Source: Tissierella sp. MB52-C2 (GTDB lineage: Bacteria > Bacillota > Clostridia > Tissierellales > Tissierellaceae). Taken from it: 64,000 nt of DNA. Of this stretch, positions 25,848 through 36,200 are shown piece by piece (position 1 is the stretch's first letter; each line of letters starts with the position of its first letter). The DNA is taken from assembly GCF_030931715.1 (NCBI RefSeq), contig NZ_CP133261.1, positions 3,202,643-3,266,642 of the forward strand. Direction: 5' to 3'. The translations under genes were made by a program, and so were the position numbers. The notes beneath the pieces were generated by a model. That model was not told where the DNA came from, ran no database searches, and worked only from the letters and a program-made list of their open reading frames with translations.

Positions 25848-27911
25848 TTATTCTGCTGGATTAATAACAGTTATTCTTCCTTCCAATTCTGGAGATACTG
25901 TTTTAACCTTCATTAGATATTCTACAAAAACATCTCTTAAATAAAGTTTAGTTCTTAATATTTCTGTTGCTTCATCCTTAAGCATAGTGAAGTTATCTCC
26001 TCCACCTGTTAGGAAATCATTTGATACAACCTTATAAACCTTATCCATTTCTATAGGTTTACCATCAAATAGAACTTCTGTAACTCTTGAACCTACCTCT
26101 TTAGATGCATCAAATGTATATTTAAGTCCTGCTACTTGTAAGAAGCCACCTGCAGCGCCTGGATACCATGATACTCCATGCTCTAAAGTCTTCCATATAG
26201 TTTCACCAGTAGCTTCTACTACAACTACTGTATTATCAAATGGTAAAACTGCATACACGTCATTCATAGTAATAGGTCCTTGAGCAATACTCGCCCTTAC
26301 TCCACCACCATTTTGAAGAGCAATATCAGCACCGGTTATATCTAATAAACTATCTGCAATTACATTTGCTAGATTAGATTCTTTCATCCTTGCTGTTCCT
26401 CTTTCACCATCTAAGGCTACAGTAGATTCTCCTACTACTTCTTTCATCTTTTCATCTAGTTGAGTTCTATACTTTCCTATTATATTTTCCACTACTGGAT
26501 CATTTTCAAGATTTTCAGTTAGGAAAATATGTGCAAAATTAAGACCTATCATTTTATTATCTAATACATTAATATTTATCTGATTTAATACTTCTGCATG
26601 TTTTCCAGGAGAAATTAACCAAGTTCCTTCAATGTCTTGTGGAAACCCAACTACGTCTTGTCCACCGCCGATTTCTATATCAATACCCTTTACCTTTGTA
26701 GGAAGTATAGGATTGTTTCCATGAATATGTGCAAGAGTTATTATTATATCTGTTTCATCCTTAATAGCATCTATAGCCTTTTGTGTAGCTTCAAATTGCT
26801 CTTTAAAAGTAATTCCTTTAACATTATTAGGATGAGTATATACATGACTCATATCATCTGTTATACCAACAATCCCTACTTTAATTCCATCTACTTCCTT
26901 TATAACAGATGGTTTTAAAAACTCTGGATATTTTTCTTCAAAATAAGTATTTGATGATAAGAATGGGAACCTAGCACTGCCAGCATTTCTTTTCATAACT
27001 TCGAAAGGAAAATCAAAGTCATGATTTCCTAATGCCATAGCATCATAACCCATTTCATTCATTACCTCTATAGTTGATGCTCCTTCAAATAAATTAGCAA
27101 TATTGGTATTATAAGGTGCATCACCACCATCTATTAATAGAGTATTAGGTTGTTTTTTTCTAAAATCTTTTATAATCTTACTCATTTTAGAAAGTCCACC
27201 TATTTCTCTTTCCATTCCTGTCGCCTTATATGGCTCTAAATGACCATGGATATCAGATGTTGCAAATACAGTGATTACCTTAAAATCAGGATTGGATAAG
27301 ATACCGTGAAGAATATATGCAGCTTCTTCTCTATTTATCAACTCATCAGAAGTAGCAAATTCCTTAGAAACAAGACCTAAATCAACTATTTCTTTGATGA
27401 AATCAATTTCTTTATCTACTCCAAGTACTACTTTCGCTATCATCTCAGTAAATTTTGCTTTTGTAAGAGTGTCATTTGGTTTATATTCATTATTTTCAAC
27501 TTTATCTACTCTTACTTTCAATAATCCTTCAATATAACTCATTCCCCAATGATTAATTAGATCCTTTGAAGAAGGAATAGAGAATGCATCTGTTATTACT
27601 TCTAATGGATTACTATAGCTAAATTTCTTTTCTAACTCTACATCTTCTACCATAAGTGGCTCAATTTCAGATAGCTTGAAACCTCTCACTAATAATGTAG
27701 CAGCTTCTGCCTTTGTTAATATTCTTTCAGGATAAAACTTATTATTAGGGTTGGAACTAATAACACCCTTAGTATGTAACTCCATTATAGCTTGTTCATA
27801 GGGTGATTCCGAAACATCACTGAAAACAATCTCCTCTGCTGCTAATGTTGGCATACCTAGTCCTAATATTAGAATGATTGCCATAAAAATGCTAATAAAT
27901 CTTTTACTCAT
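25848..27911 (-). CDS. SLH-anchored 5'-nucleotidase / cyclic phosphodiesterase
   Basis: A 687-residue exported enzyme. After the signal (cleaved near LAAEE), three S-layer homology repeats occupy about residues 30-205 (FSDVSESPYEQAIMELHTKGV; TKAEAATLLVRG; LTKAKFTEMIAKV). Then comes a metallophosphoesterase domain with ATSDIHGHLEP, DGGDAPY, LGNHDFD and LAHIHGNN, and the 5'-nucleotidase C-terminal domain (LQNGGGVRASI; SNDFLTGGGDNF). It would hydrolyse nucleotides outside the cell while attached to the wall. I prefer the ATG at 27911, 7 bases after AAGGGGG; another ATG two codons earlier abuts that site. Confidence 0.9.
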   Translation of the reverse strand: MSKRFISIFMAIILILGLGMPTLAAEEIVFSDVSESPYEQAIMELHTKGVISSNPNNKFYPERILTKAEAATLLVRGFKLSEIEPLMVEDVELEKKFSYSNPLEVITDAFSIPSSKDLINHWGMSYIEGLLKVRVDKVENNEYKPNDTLTKAKFTEMIAKVVLGVDKEIDFIKEIVDLGLVSKEFATSDELINREEAAYILHGILSNPDFKVITVFATSDIHGHLEPYKATGMEREIGGLSKMSKIIKDFRKKQPNTLLIDGGDAPYNTNIANLFEGASTIEVMNEMGYDAMALGNHDFDFPFEVMKRNAGSARFPFLSSNTYFEEKYPEFLKPSVIKEVDGIKVGIVGITDDMSHVYTHPNNVKGITFKEQFEATQKAIDAIKDETDIIITLAHIHGNNPILPTKVKGIDIEIGGGQDVVGFPQDIEGTWLISPGKHAEVLNQININVLDNKMIGLNFAHIFLTENLENDPVVENIIGKYRTQLDEKMKEVVGESTVALDGERGTARMKESNLANVIADSLLDITGADIALQNGGGVRASIAQGPITMNDVYAVLPFDNTVVVVEATGETIWKTLEHGVSWYPGAAGGFLQVAGLKYTFDASKEVGSRVTEVLFDGKPIEMDKVYKVVSNDFLTGGGDNFTMLKDEATEILRTKLYLRDVFVEYLMKVKTVSPELEGRITVINPAE

Positions 27912-27945
27912 TGTCATGCCCCCTTAAATTATTATGATCTATTAA

Positions 27946-27974
27946 ATTATAGTATATATAAGTTAAGGGAACAA
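27946..27974 (-). promoter_or_regulatory. Sigma-70-type promoter of the SLH nucleotidase gene
   Basis: Minus-strand TTGTTC, 17 bases, TATAAT, about 35 bases upstream of the start codon. Confidence 0.5.
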
Positions 27975-27989
27975 GACCTCTAAGTTAAA

Positions 27990-28056
27990 TATTGGTAAAT
28001 TTTAATTACCCTCCTCTCACACCACCGTACGTACCGTTGAATATACGGCGGTTTAT
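27990..28056 (-). mobile_element. Group II intron 3'-end remnant (domains V-VI)
   Basis: Minus-strand ACCGCCGTATA...CGGTACGTACGGTGGT forms a domain V-like hairpin followed by GTGAGAGG and a short GGTAA...TTACC hairpin in the place of domain VI. Translated, it reads KPPYIQRYVRWCER, matching the domain V-encoded tail of many group II intron proteins as I recall them. No reverse transcriptase frame remains upstream, so this is a relic. Confidence 0.6.
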
Positions 28057-28148
28057 TAAGACAGTCTAGATTTCTCATATTGTAAAAATAAACTTTTAAA
28101 ACCATAATTAATCAGTCTTTGTAGGAGTCTTGTTCCTCCATATGGTAC

Positions 28149-28253
28149 CAATGTATTTATCCATCTTAATAAAAAAGAATTAAAGCAGAGTACTAAATGT
28201 AATACTTTGCTTTAATTCTTTTAAAACTAGTATGAAGTTTTAGACTAAATTCA
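28149..28253. repeat. 105-bp hairpin repeat, copy R2
   Basis: The second copy of the repeat at 14810-14914, same orientation, no gaps, 83 of 105 identical. Six pairs of differences in the stem are compensatory. It starts four bases after the stop codon of the sigma-54 activator gene. Confidence 0.8.
28173..28222 (-). terminator. Terminator of the sigma-54 activator gene (palindrome of R2)
   Basis: About 20-bp stem with one G-T pair and two central mismatches, followed on the minus strand by Ts (TTCTTTTTTATT). It begins 35 bases after the stop codon. Confidence 0.7.
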
Positions 28254-28256
28254 CAA

Positions 28257-29678
28257 TTATAGTAGACTTCCTTCTTTTTCATTTATTTTATATTTCTTCA
28301 ATTTACTGTAAAGTGTTTGTTTTGGTATCTTAAGATTTCTTGCTGCCTGAGCATAGTTATTACCTGCTTCATCAAGAGCTAACTTAATAATATTTTTTTC
28401 GTATTCTTCTACTGCCATTTTAAGTCCTATATCTTTTGATATTCTATGTTCAAAATGTTCCATTTCTATATTTTTTGTATAAGGCCCATTGTAGGTTTGG
28501 AGATCTTCCAATCTAATATACTCATCCTCAGCAAAATTCATAGCACCCTCAATGGTATTCTGTAACTCCCTTACATTTCCCGGCCAATCATTATTCAAAA
28601 AATATTCCATTACATGCTTATCCACTGATTTAACTGATTTGTCCATCTTATCATTACAAATCTTGATAAAATGTTCAACCAAAATTGGAATGTCTTCTTT
28701 CCTATTTCTAAGAGGTGGTATACTTATATTTAGTACATTTAATCTATAGTATAAATCCTCTCTAAGTTTATTTTCCTTTACAAGTTTCTTAGGCTCTTCA
28801 TTAGAAGCTACGACTAATCTAACATCTACAACAGTAGTTTTGGTACTTCCTACTCTCCTTACCATACCATCTTCAATTACACGTAGCAACTTTGATTGCA
28901 GCCCTAATTTCATAGAATTTAATTCATCTAAAAACAATGTACCACCATCAGCTAATTCAAATAACCCTTGCTTATCCTTGGCACCAGTAAAACTTCCCTG
29001 CACTGTGCCAAAAAGTATACTTTCAAGCAAGTTTTCAGGTAATGCTCCACAGTTTTGTGCAATAAAAGGCTTGTTTCTCCTATAGCTTAAATTATGTAAT
29101 CCTTGTACTACCAATTCTTTTCCCGTACCTGTCTCTCCAAATACAAATACTGGTGAATTGCTATTAGCAACCTTTTGTACTTTTAGTTTAAGTTCACTTA
29201 TCAATTTACTTTGACCAATCATATCAGATAAATGGTATTGTGTTCCATTCTGAAAAAACTTATTAAAACCCACATCTTTACCATGTAATGTGCTTTGTAA
29301 CATAAGTATCTTCTCTGATAATTCTACTACATTAGTCAAGTCCTTAAAAATTTCAATTGCTCCTTCAATTTTGCCATCATTAATTATTGGAATTGTAGAT
29401 GTAACTATTGAAACACTTTTTCCCACATAATTAATATAGTTTTGAACATGTTCAATTATAGGTGTTTTACTATTAATTACTTTATGAAAAGTACTGTTTT
29501 CTTTTTTAATGTTTGGAAATACTTGAAGAATGTTTTTTCCTATGGCTTCTTTAGGATCAAATCCTGTAATATTTCTAGATGATTCATTGAAGTATCTAAT
29601 ATTTAGATTTGAATCTACAACTATTATGCCTTCTTCTAAATTATTGATGATCAACTCTATGACATTTTTGTAATCCAT
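28257..29678 (-). CDS. PAS-domain sigma-54 enhancer-binding activator
   Basis: A 473-residue activator with an N-terminal PAS domain (residues 5-115; IIVVDSNLNIRYFNESSRNI), a sigma-54 AAA+ domain (about 150-385) and a C-terminal Fis-type helix-turn-helix (NNYAQAARNLKIPKQTLYSKL). Walker A is GETGTGKE and Walker B GGTLFLDE. The sigma-54-contacting loop reads GSFTGA instead of GAFTGA. There is no receiver domain, so it senses a ligand directly, like RocR-type regulators. As the only such protein in the window it is the best candidate to drive the sigma-54 promoters of the RiPP cluster and the opp operon. Confidence 0.9.
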   Translation of the reverse strand: MDYKNVIELIINNLEEGIIVVDSNLNIRYFNESSRNITGFDPKEAIGKNILQVFPNIKKENSTFHKVINSKTPIIEHVQNYINYVGKSVSIVTSTIPIINDGKIEGAIEIFKDLTNVVELSEKILMLQSTLHGKDVGFNKFFQNGTQYHLSDMIGQSKLISELKLKVQKVANSNSPVFVFGETGTGKELVVQGLHNLSYRRNKPFIAQNCGALPENLLESILFGTVQGSFTGAKDKQGLFELADGGTLFLDELNSMKLGLQSKLLRVIEDGMVRRVGSTKTTVVDVRLVVASNEEPKKLVKENKLREDLYYRLNVLNISIPPLRNRKEDIPILVEHFIKICNDKMDKSVKSVDKHVMEYFLNNDWPGNVRELQNTIEGAMNFAEDEYIRLEDLQTYNGPYTKNIEMEHFEHRISKDIGLKMAVEEYEKNIIKLALDEAGNNYAQAARNLKIPKQTLYSKLKKYKINEKEGSLL

Positions 29679-29944
29679 AATATACCACCGTTCTCTATTA
29701 TTTGCTTACATAATATCTATATATTTACTTTACCAAATTATCCCATCATTGTCCAACAGATTTGATTATATAGCTTTTAGCTTGTAACATGGAGATTTAT
29801 AAAAAGCAAGAGATAAGATATATTAAAATAGTGACTAAAGTAATTATATTACTTACTTCATTCCTTTTTACAATATTTTCCCTTGTCTTACTAATTCCTA
29901 TACCCTATAATTTAAAATATATATTTCATAAAGGGGCTGATTTT

Positions 29945-30856
29945 ATGATACTTGAGATAAAAAACATACGCAAAAGTTTTTCAGGGACTGAAGTGTTACA
30001 TGGCGTATCTTTTTCAATAACGAGTGGTAAAGCATTGGGATTTCTCGGTAGAAACGGTGCTGGTAAAACTACAACCATTAGAATACTTATGGGATTATTT
30101 GATGCAAATGAAGGAGAAATCCTTTTAGATGGAAAACCTTTTAACCCTAGAGAACATTCAATAGGTTATCTTCCAGAAGAAAGAGGACTATATCCTAAGC
30201 AAAAGATATTAGACCAACTTATTTATTTTGGAGAGTTAAGAGGATTATCTAGAAAGAAGGCTAAAGAAAATACATTATATTGGCTAGAAAAACTAGGTGT
30301 ATTGGAGTACAAAGATAAAAAGCTAGAAACTCTTTCTAAGGGAAATCAACAAAAGGTACAGATAGCAGAAACCTTACTATGTAATCCAGATATAATTGTA
30401 TTAGATGAACCCTTTAGTGGTCTAGATCCTGTTAATTCTCAGATACTTAAGGATGTCATTAATGAGTTAATAGATAAGCAAAAATTGGTTATCTTCTCTA
30501 GCCATCAAATGACCTATGTAGAAGAATTTTGTGAAGAAATTGCTCTTATAAACAAAGGAGATATTGTTTTGACAGGGAATCTAAAGTCTATAAAGAAAGA
30601 GTATGGTGCTAATAGAATAACATTAAGTGCTATTAATCTTAATATTAATGAATTGCAAAATGTTTTGTTTAATAAAATGAAAGATATAAATATACTTGAA
30701 TCTAAAAATGATTATTTAATTATCGAATTAATTAATGGTAAAACCAAAAATGAGCTGTTAAATGATTTAATAGGACTTAATATTGATATTGAAAAGTTTT
30801 CAATATATGAGCCAACTCTAACAGATATATTTGTACAAAAGGTAGGTGATAGATAG
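29945..30856 (+). CDS. ABC exporter ATPase (NatA-like)
   Basis: A 303-residue ATPase of the ABC-2 exporter type. Walker A is GRNGAGKTT, the signature LSKGNQQKVQIAE and Walker B IIVLDEPFSGLD. A C-terminal accessory domain of about 80 residues follows. I chose the ATG at 29945 (MILEIKNIRKSF), 8 bases after AAAGGGG. The frame stays open 52 codons upstream, but that part is hydrophobic and unlike any ATPase start. The next gene begins within its stop codon (TAGTG), so both are coupled. Confidence 0.85.
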   Translation: MILEIKNIRKSFSGTEVLHGVSFSITSGKALGFLGRNGAGKTTTIRILMGLFDANEGEILLDGKPFNPREHSIGYLPEERGLYPKQKILDQLIYFGELRGLSRKKAKENTLYWLEKLGVLEYKDKKLETLSKGNQQKVQIAETLLCNPDIIVLDEPFSGLDPVNSQILKDVINELIDKQKLVIFSSHQMTYVEEFCEEIALINKGDIVLTGNLKSIKKEYGANRITLSAINLNINELQNVLFNKMKDINILESKNDYLIIELINGKTKNELLNDLIGLNIDIEKFSIYEPTLTDIFVQKVGDR

Positions 30857-32094
30857 TGAGAGATCTTTTGACAGTGCTTAAATTTGAATTATTTAATTTC
30901 TTAAAAAATAAGGTATTTAAGGTTTCTACTATTATCCTATGTTTATTAGTAATAATAGGACTTACTATACCAACTATAATGGATGCCTTTGGTAAACCAA
31001 TTTTCGGTGATAAAAAGAAAGAAGAAACATCTCATACTGAGTCTAAGATTAAATATGGAGTTTTAATTAAAGAAGATACAATTAAATTAGATGATTTACA
31101 ATCTCAATTACCAGATAATGAATTAATCAATGTAAAAAATGAAGATGAGTTAAGCAATTTAGTTATATCAGATACTATAGATGCAGGATTTATAGTTAAT
31201 AGTCCTATAAATTATGAATATCTAGTAAAAAACACTAGTATGGATGATGGGAATAGGTTTACATTTGAAAATGTTTTATTGAATCTATATAGAAATAAAA
31301 CTCTTTCAGAAAAGGGCATAGATTATAATGAAGTCCTAGAAGTTTATAATACGCCTATAGAATATGAAACTACTGTCTTAGGTAAAGATGGTATGAAAAA
31401 TTATTTATATACCTATATCTTAATCTTTGGATTATATTTTGTTGTACTATTTTATGGTCAGTTAACAGCTACTTCCGTAGCTAGTGAAAAGAGTAATCGT
31501 ACTATGGAAATTTTAGTAACTAGTACCAGTACAAAAAATCTTATATTTGGGAAAGTAATAGCTGGAGCTTTAGCTGGAATAATACAGTTTGGTGCTTTGA
31601 TTTTGGTTGCTAGTATAACTTATAGATTAAATGATCAAGCCTGGAATAATAATTTGGATTTTATCTTTAATATTCCCGGAAATGTATTGGCTACATTTTC
31701 TACCTTTGGAATATTAGGATATCTTTTCTATCTATTTATCTATGGTGTCATTGGTGCCTTAGTATCTAGAACTGAAGATGTAGGCACAAGCTCTACACCA
31801 CTTACCATAGTATTTATTGTTGCTTTCTTTATATCTATGATGGGTCTTACAAACCCAGATATGTATGCATTAAAAGTAGCTTCATTTGTTCCATTTACAT
31901 CCTTTATGGCAATGTTTGTAAGAGTATCTATGGGAAATGTATCAACTTTTCAAATAGTAATTTCCCTATTGATATTAGCTGTATCAACTATTATTACTGG
32001 AATATTTGGCGCCAAAATATATAGATTAGGTACTTTAATGTACGGCAATCCTATAAAAATTACAAAGGCTATTAAGATGTTAAAAGATAAATAA
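30856..32094 (+). CDS. ABC-2 permease (NatB-like)
   Basis: A 412-residue permease with a helix near residues 20-40, a large extracytoplasmic domain (about 50-170), and five to six more helices. It contains the LTATSVASEKSNRTMEILVTS segment typical of ABC-2 exporters of the NatB/CcmB-like type. It starts with GTG overlapping the ATPase stop codon. NatAB extrudes sodium in Bacillus, but this family also exports other compounds, so the substrate is open. Confidence 0.85.
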   Translation: MRDLLTVLKFELFNFLKNKVFKVSTIILCLLVIIGLTIPTIMDAFGKPIFGDKKKEETSHTESKIKYGVLIKEDTIKLDDLQSQLPDNELINVKNEDELSNLVISDTIDAGFIVNSPINYEYLVKNTSMDDGNRFTFENVLLNLYRNKTLSEKGIDYNEVLEVYNTPIEYETTVLGKDGMKNYLYTYILIFGLYFVVLFYGQLTATSVASEKSNRTMEILVTSTSTKNLIFGKVIAGALAGIIQFGALILVASITYRLNDQAWNNNLDFIFNIPGNVLATFSTFGILGYLFYLFIYGVIGALVSRTEDVGTSSTPLTIVFIVAFFISMMGLTNPDMYALKVASFVPFTSFMAMFVRVSMGNVSTFQIVISLLILAVSTIITGIFGAKIYRLGTLMYGNPIKITKAIKMLKDK

Positions 32095-32105
32095 TCATAT
32101 AATAA

Positions 32106-32139
32106 CTAAAATAACAAGGGATATCCCTTGTTATTTTAG
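32106..32139. terminator. Bidirectional terminator
   Basis: A perfect 34-base palindrome (arms CTAAAATAACAAGGGAT) between the convergent NatB-like and transglutaminase-like genes. It includes the stop codon of the latter. Confidence 0.85.
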
Positions 32140-32924
32140 TATTCTTTTTCTATTTTATAATCTTTTCCATCTTTTATCATAGGAATAGATTTGTTTCCTT
32201 TTTGCTTGCCAGCATCATAAGTTGTATCTATAATAATCCATTCATTGCTATCTGCTAAATATACTTGGTTCCATGCATGATATTCATTTATATCATTCTT
32301 ATGTCCCATAAGCAGTTTAGTAGGTAATCCTACTGACCTAGTCATTGCTGCAAATAGAGATGCATAGTCATAACATATTCCTTTTTGTGATTTTAAAGTT
32401 TCATCTATTTTTGGTATATAGTTTGAGCTTAACTTATTTGCCTTGTCATTATCATAGCTTACATTAGTTATGATATAGTTATAAATTGATTCTACCTTTT
32501 CCTTATTATTCTTAGCGTTTTTAGTTAATTCCTTTGCCTTTTTTATGGCATTCATATCATTGTTCCAATTAATCATTTGAATAGATTGTAGATATACTTC
32601 ATTTGAATCTATAGATTTTAATGTAATAGTTTCCTTAGCAATTTGTTTAAATTTATTGCCTCCTGCATTTTCTAACACCAATACAGTATATTCACCATTT
32701 CCAAGTTGTAAAGGTATAGTCTCGTTTCCCTTTAATATATAATCATAGCTTGTACTACCTTTGCTAACTCTTACTGCTCCAACTTTACCATTATTGTAGT
32801 TAATATTTATTACTCCGCTATTCACTTGAGATTTATCAATATAACCACCAGCTGCTTGAGCCACTGTTGAAAATAATAACAAAGTCACAACTAGCAAGAG
32901 TATAATACTATGTTTTCTAAACAT
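32136..32924 (-). CDS. Exported transglutaminase-like protein
   Basis: A 262-residue protein with a Sec signal (cleaved after VAQA). The papain-like transglutaminase domain is at about residues 135-250. The triad is visible as Cys in KGICYDYASLFAAM, His in EYHAWNQVY and Asp in WIIIDTTYD. Such secreted domains act as cysteine peptidases or cross-linkers at the wall. The first 110 residues form a beta-rich domain of unknown kind. Expression is under a c-di-GMP riboswitch directly ahead of its ribosome site, which connects it with surface attachment or biofilm. The adhesin gene lies next upstream. Confidence 0.85.
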   Translation of the reverse strand: MFRKHSIILLLVVTLLLFSTVAQAAGGYIDKSQVNSGVININYNNGKVGAVRVSKGSTSYDYILKGNETIPLQLGNGEYTVLVLENAGGNKFKQIAKETITLKSIDSNEVYLQSIQMINWNNDMNAIKKAKELTKNAKNNKEKVESIYNYIITNVSYDNDKANKLSSNYIPKIDETLKSQKGICYDYASLFAAMTRSVGLPTKLLMGHKNDINEYHAWNQVYLADSNEWIIIDTTYDAGKQKGNKSIPMIKDGKDYKIEKEY

Positions 32925-32934
32925 AAAAAACTCT

Positions 32935-33025
32935 CCTTTCGGTAACTGGCTGCCATCTTATTTCTAAGGAAGGCCCTTTAGTTTTGCGTCTCTAGCTTTC
33001 GCTAAATTTGCCTTTATCGGTGGAA
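32935..33025 (-). ncRNA. c-di-GMP-I (GEMM) riboswitch
   Basis: Minus strand shows the conserved core: GGCAAA, a hairpin capped by GCGAAAGC, then GACGCAAA and ACTAAAGGGCCT, a second hairpin, then ATGGCAGCCAGTTACCG. Both helices and the GAAA tetraloop are present. The aptamer runs straight into GAAAGGAG, the ribosome site of the transglutaminase-like gene, leaving no room for a terminator. Control is therefore probably at translation. Confidence 0.92.
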
Positions 33026-33182
33026 AGCACCAATAAAATATATTTATTTTCTTCAGTTTATCATATCTTCCAATTCAAGTAAATAGGAATTTCGTCCTAG
33101 TTGCTTGAATTATCTTATAGAGATTTGTATTTATTATATACCCAATACTTGTTGTTTAAATCTGGTTTCAAATATGAACAAA

Positions 33183-33212
33183 AAAGACAGAGAATATTAA
33201 TATTCCCTGTCT
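33183..33212 (-). terminator. Terminator of the adhesin gene
   Basis: 15-bp stem (AAGACAG... with one G-T pair) ending in a T-run on the minus strand, 8 bases after the stop codon. Confidence 0.85.
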
Positions 33213-33219
33213 TAGAGTA

Positions 33220-36200
33220 TTAGACTGTTCTTCTTCTTAGAACTATTCCCACTACTATGAATAATAGCCCTACAAGATAGATTAATATTGAACCTACTTG
33301 CCCCGTCTTTGGTAGTGTAGGTGCTTTTTGATCTGCATCTGTTCCACCTAATGGAGCATCTACATCTATTTCTATTAATTCCTCTGTTCCATCTGGATGT
33401 TTTAGAACAAAACTATCCTTTCCTGTAAATTCTGGATTCGGAGTATATTTCCAATTACCATCTTCATCAAACTCAACGGTTCCGCCCTTTGGTGGTGTAA
33501 TAACTATTGGTATTTCCGGTTCCTCTGGCTCTGGTACCTCTGTTATTTCCACTGGCTCCGTCGGGTCAACAGGCTCTGTTGGCTCTGTTGGTTTTTCTGG
33601 ATCTACTGGTGGTTTTGTCGGTGGTTTTACTGGTGGTCTGACTGGTGGTTCTGGATCTGTTGGATCTGGTCCTGGTCCTGGGTTTACTGGAATCCTAGTA
33701 TTTTTCACTGTCAGAGATACTTCTATATTCTCACCATCATCTTCGCCATTTACAGTAACACTATATTCTTGTCTATTTAATCTATAGCCTGATGGTGCTT
33801 TTGTTTCACCTATGGTATAAGTTCCATATTCCAACTCTTCTACCATAGCTATACCATCCCTATCTGTAGTTACTGTATCTATTACAGCTCCTTCAATATC
33901 TCTAACTTCAAATATTGCTCCTGATAAACGTCTATTTTCATTTGCATTGTCTACTTTAATTATCTTTATTCTTCCAAGCTCAATATTTGTTACTATTAGA
34001 GCATTATCATTTATATCCTTTTCCACAGTTACTCCATCTTCTTTAATGGATATGTGATATGCTTTTTCTACTTCAAGTTTATATCCTTCTGGTGATTTTA
34101 TTTCCTTTACTTGATATTTTCCATAAGGTATATTCTCAAATAGGACTATACCTTTGTCACCACTTATTGCAACTATATTTTTTCCGTCTTTATCAAGTAC
34201 TGGATTTTTTCCATTCTCATCATATAGAGCAAACTTTGCACCTTCTAATGAATTACCATAGGCATCTTGTTTTAGTAGTTGTATATTTCCTCTAATTTTG
34301 GTGTTATGGAAAATGAATTCTTGTGTAACATCATCATTTGATTCATTAACTGTTACCTGTTTTGGTAAGTCTTCATCCGATATTAAATATCCATCTGGTG
34401 CTTCCATTTCTTTTATGAAATAAGTGCCATAAGGAACTTTTTCAAATATTAGATATCCAGTCTCACCAGTAACTCCTTCAAGTCCTGCTATTGGTTCAAT
34501 ATCTGTTTTATTTTTAAATAGTCCAAATTTTGCACCTTGAAGTCTATTCTCACCTTCACCTTTTTTAATTATTACTATATTTCCTTTTATCTTTTCATTT
34601 ACTACATAGTTCTTTTCATCTAAAGTTAAATCTATTTTACCGTCTGTTGCAGAAATAAAGTCTTCTTTTAATACTTTTATATCTTCTGATGAAGGTTTAT
34701 ATCCTCCTGTTGGTGGATTTGTTTCTACAATGATATAATCATCATAAGGTACTTCCTTGAATTCAACTATACCGTTAGAATCACTTGTCGCTGATTTTAT
34801 CTCATTTGTAAGCTCAATATCAGTTTTATAATACAATTTAAAGGTTGCACCTTCCAAGGCTCCCCCATTTTCATCTACCTTTTTAAGCTTTATGCTTCCC
34901 TTTTTTCTTGCATTTATAAATTCTTCTACTTTTTCAGTACCAGCTTTATCTTTTGTTGGAATAACGGTCTCTCCATTATCATCGTCTCCAATAATTACAT
35001 ATAGGACATCATCCGATTTTACATATTCATCTGGAGCACTCGTTTCTTTTATGGTATATTTGCCATAAGGTATGTTCTCAAATAATACTATACCATCAGA
35101 GTTACTTATTGCAACTATATCTTCTCCATCTTTATCAAGTACTGGGTTGTTTCCACCCTCATCATATAATGTGAAGGTTACTCCTGATATTAGGTTGTCA
35201 TCATCGTTCACTTTCGTAAATTGGATTTTTCCTTTGATTTCTGTATTTAATATTGGTGGTAAAACATAATCCCAATTGGATTTGTTAAGTTCTATAATCA
35301 GCTCATCTTCTGGTAACACATATCCTTTTGGAGCTTCTATCTCTTTTAGATAATATGTTCTATAGGAAAGATCTTCAATTACATATATTCCACCACTTAC
35401 CGTAAATTCATCCCCAATCTGTACCCTAGTACCGTTTAAATCGTAGTATAATTTGAATTTTGCACCGTCAATATATTCGCCAGTATCTTTATCTTTTTTC
35501 GATAAAGATATTCTCCCTGTATACTCTCCATATCCTGAACCTGAGGCTGCTTGTTTTACCTCAACGTCTTTAGTAGTTTCAGTAGTAGTAACAGTTTCTA
35601 TTCCCTCAGTTATCCCTGAGTTACCTTTAAATATTGCCCCATTTTTAACACTTCCACTTTCTACTGCTACTACTGTACTATATTTTATGATGTAAGCTTC
35701 ACATATTATATCAGAGGAAAATTTGATTTCTAGGATTGACTCTCCTTTACCATCTTTACTTCCAGTCCAGCTATATTTTACTAACGGATTAGTATCATCA
35801 GTATTTTTGGAATCATACACCTTTACATTATCAGAATTATAAATCTTTATACTATCTTCTAATAATATAAGCCCCTCTCCAATTTTATCTGTTATAGTAG
35901 CACCTGATATATGAGATAACGACTTATTTATAGTTAACTCCCAATTAATCACATCATCTACCCAAACTGAAGGCCCAATACCAGTAGGTTTCTTTTCTAA
36001 GAAATTATCATGGTCCTCGTATTTTTCAGTTTTAGTATAAGGTGGATATCCTTCTACTTTAGCAGTATTGGTATAAGTTTCTTCAGATATACCTACTATA
36101 TCTGTGGTATATTCTACAAGATATGGCTTAGTTACACCTTCTTCGAAAACTATTTTGAATTTTGTATACCCATTTTCTGGGTCTCCCTCAAGCCCTACTA

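Noticed and set aside
14834-28222. The repeated palindromes as a CRISPR or a mobile-element end
   Set aside because: Only two copies 13 kb apart, no spacers and no linked transposase; both fit terminators within a duplicated region.
29789-29944. A 52-codon N-terminal extension of the NatA-like ATPase
   Set aside because: It is hydrophobic, has no ribosome site and is unlike ATPase N-termini; the ATG at 29945 has AAAGGGG before it.
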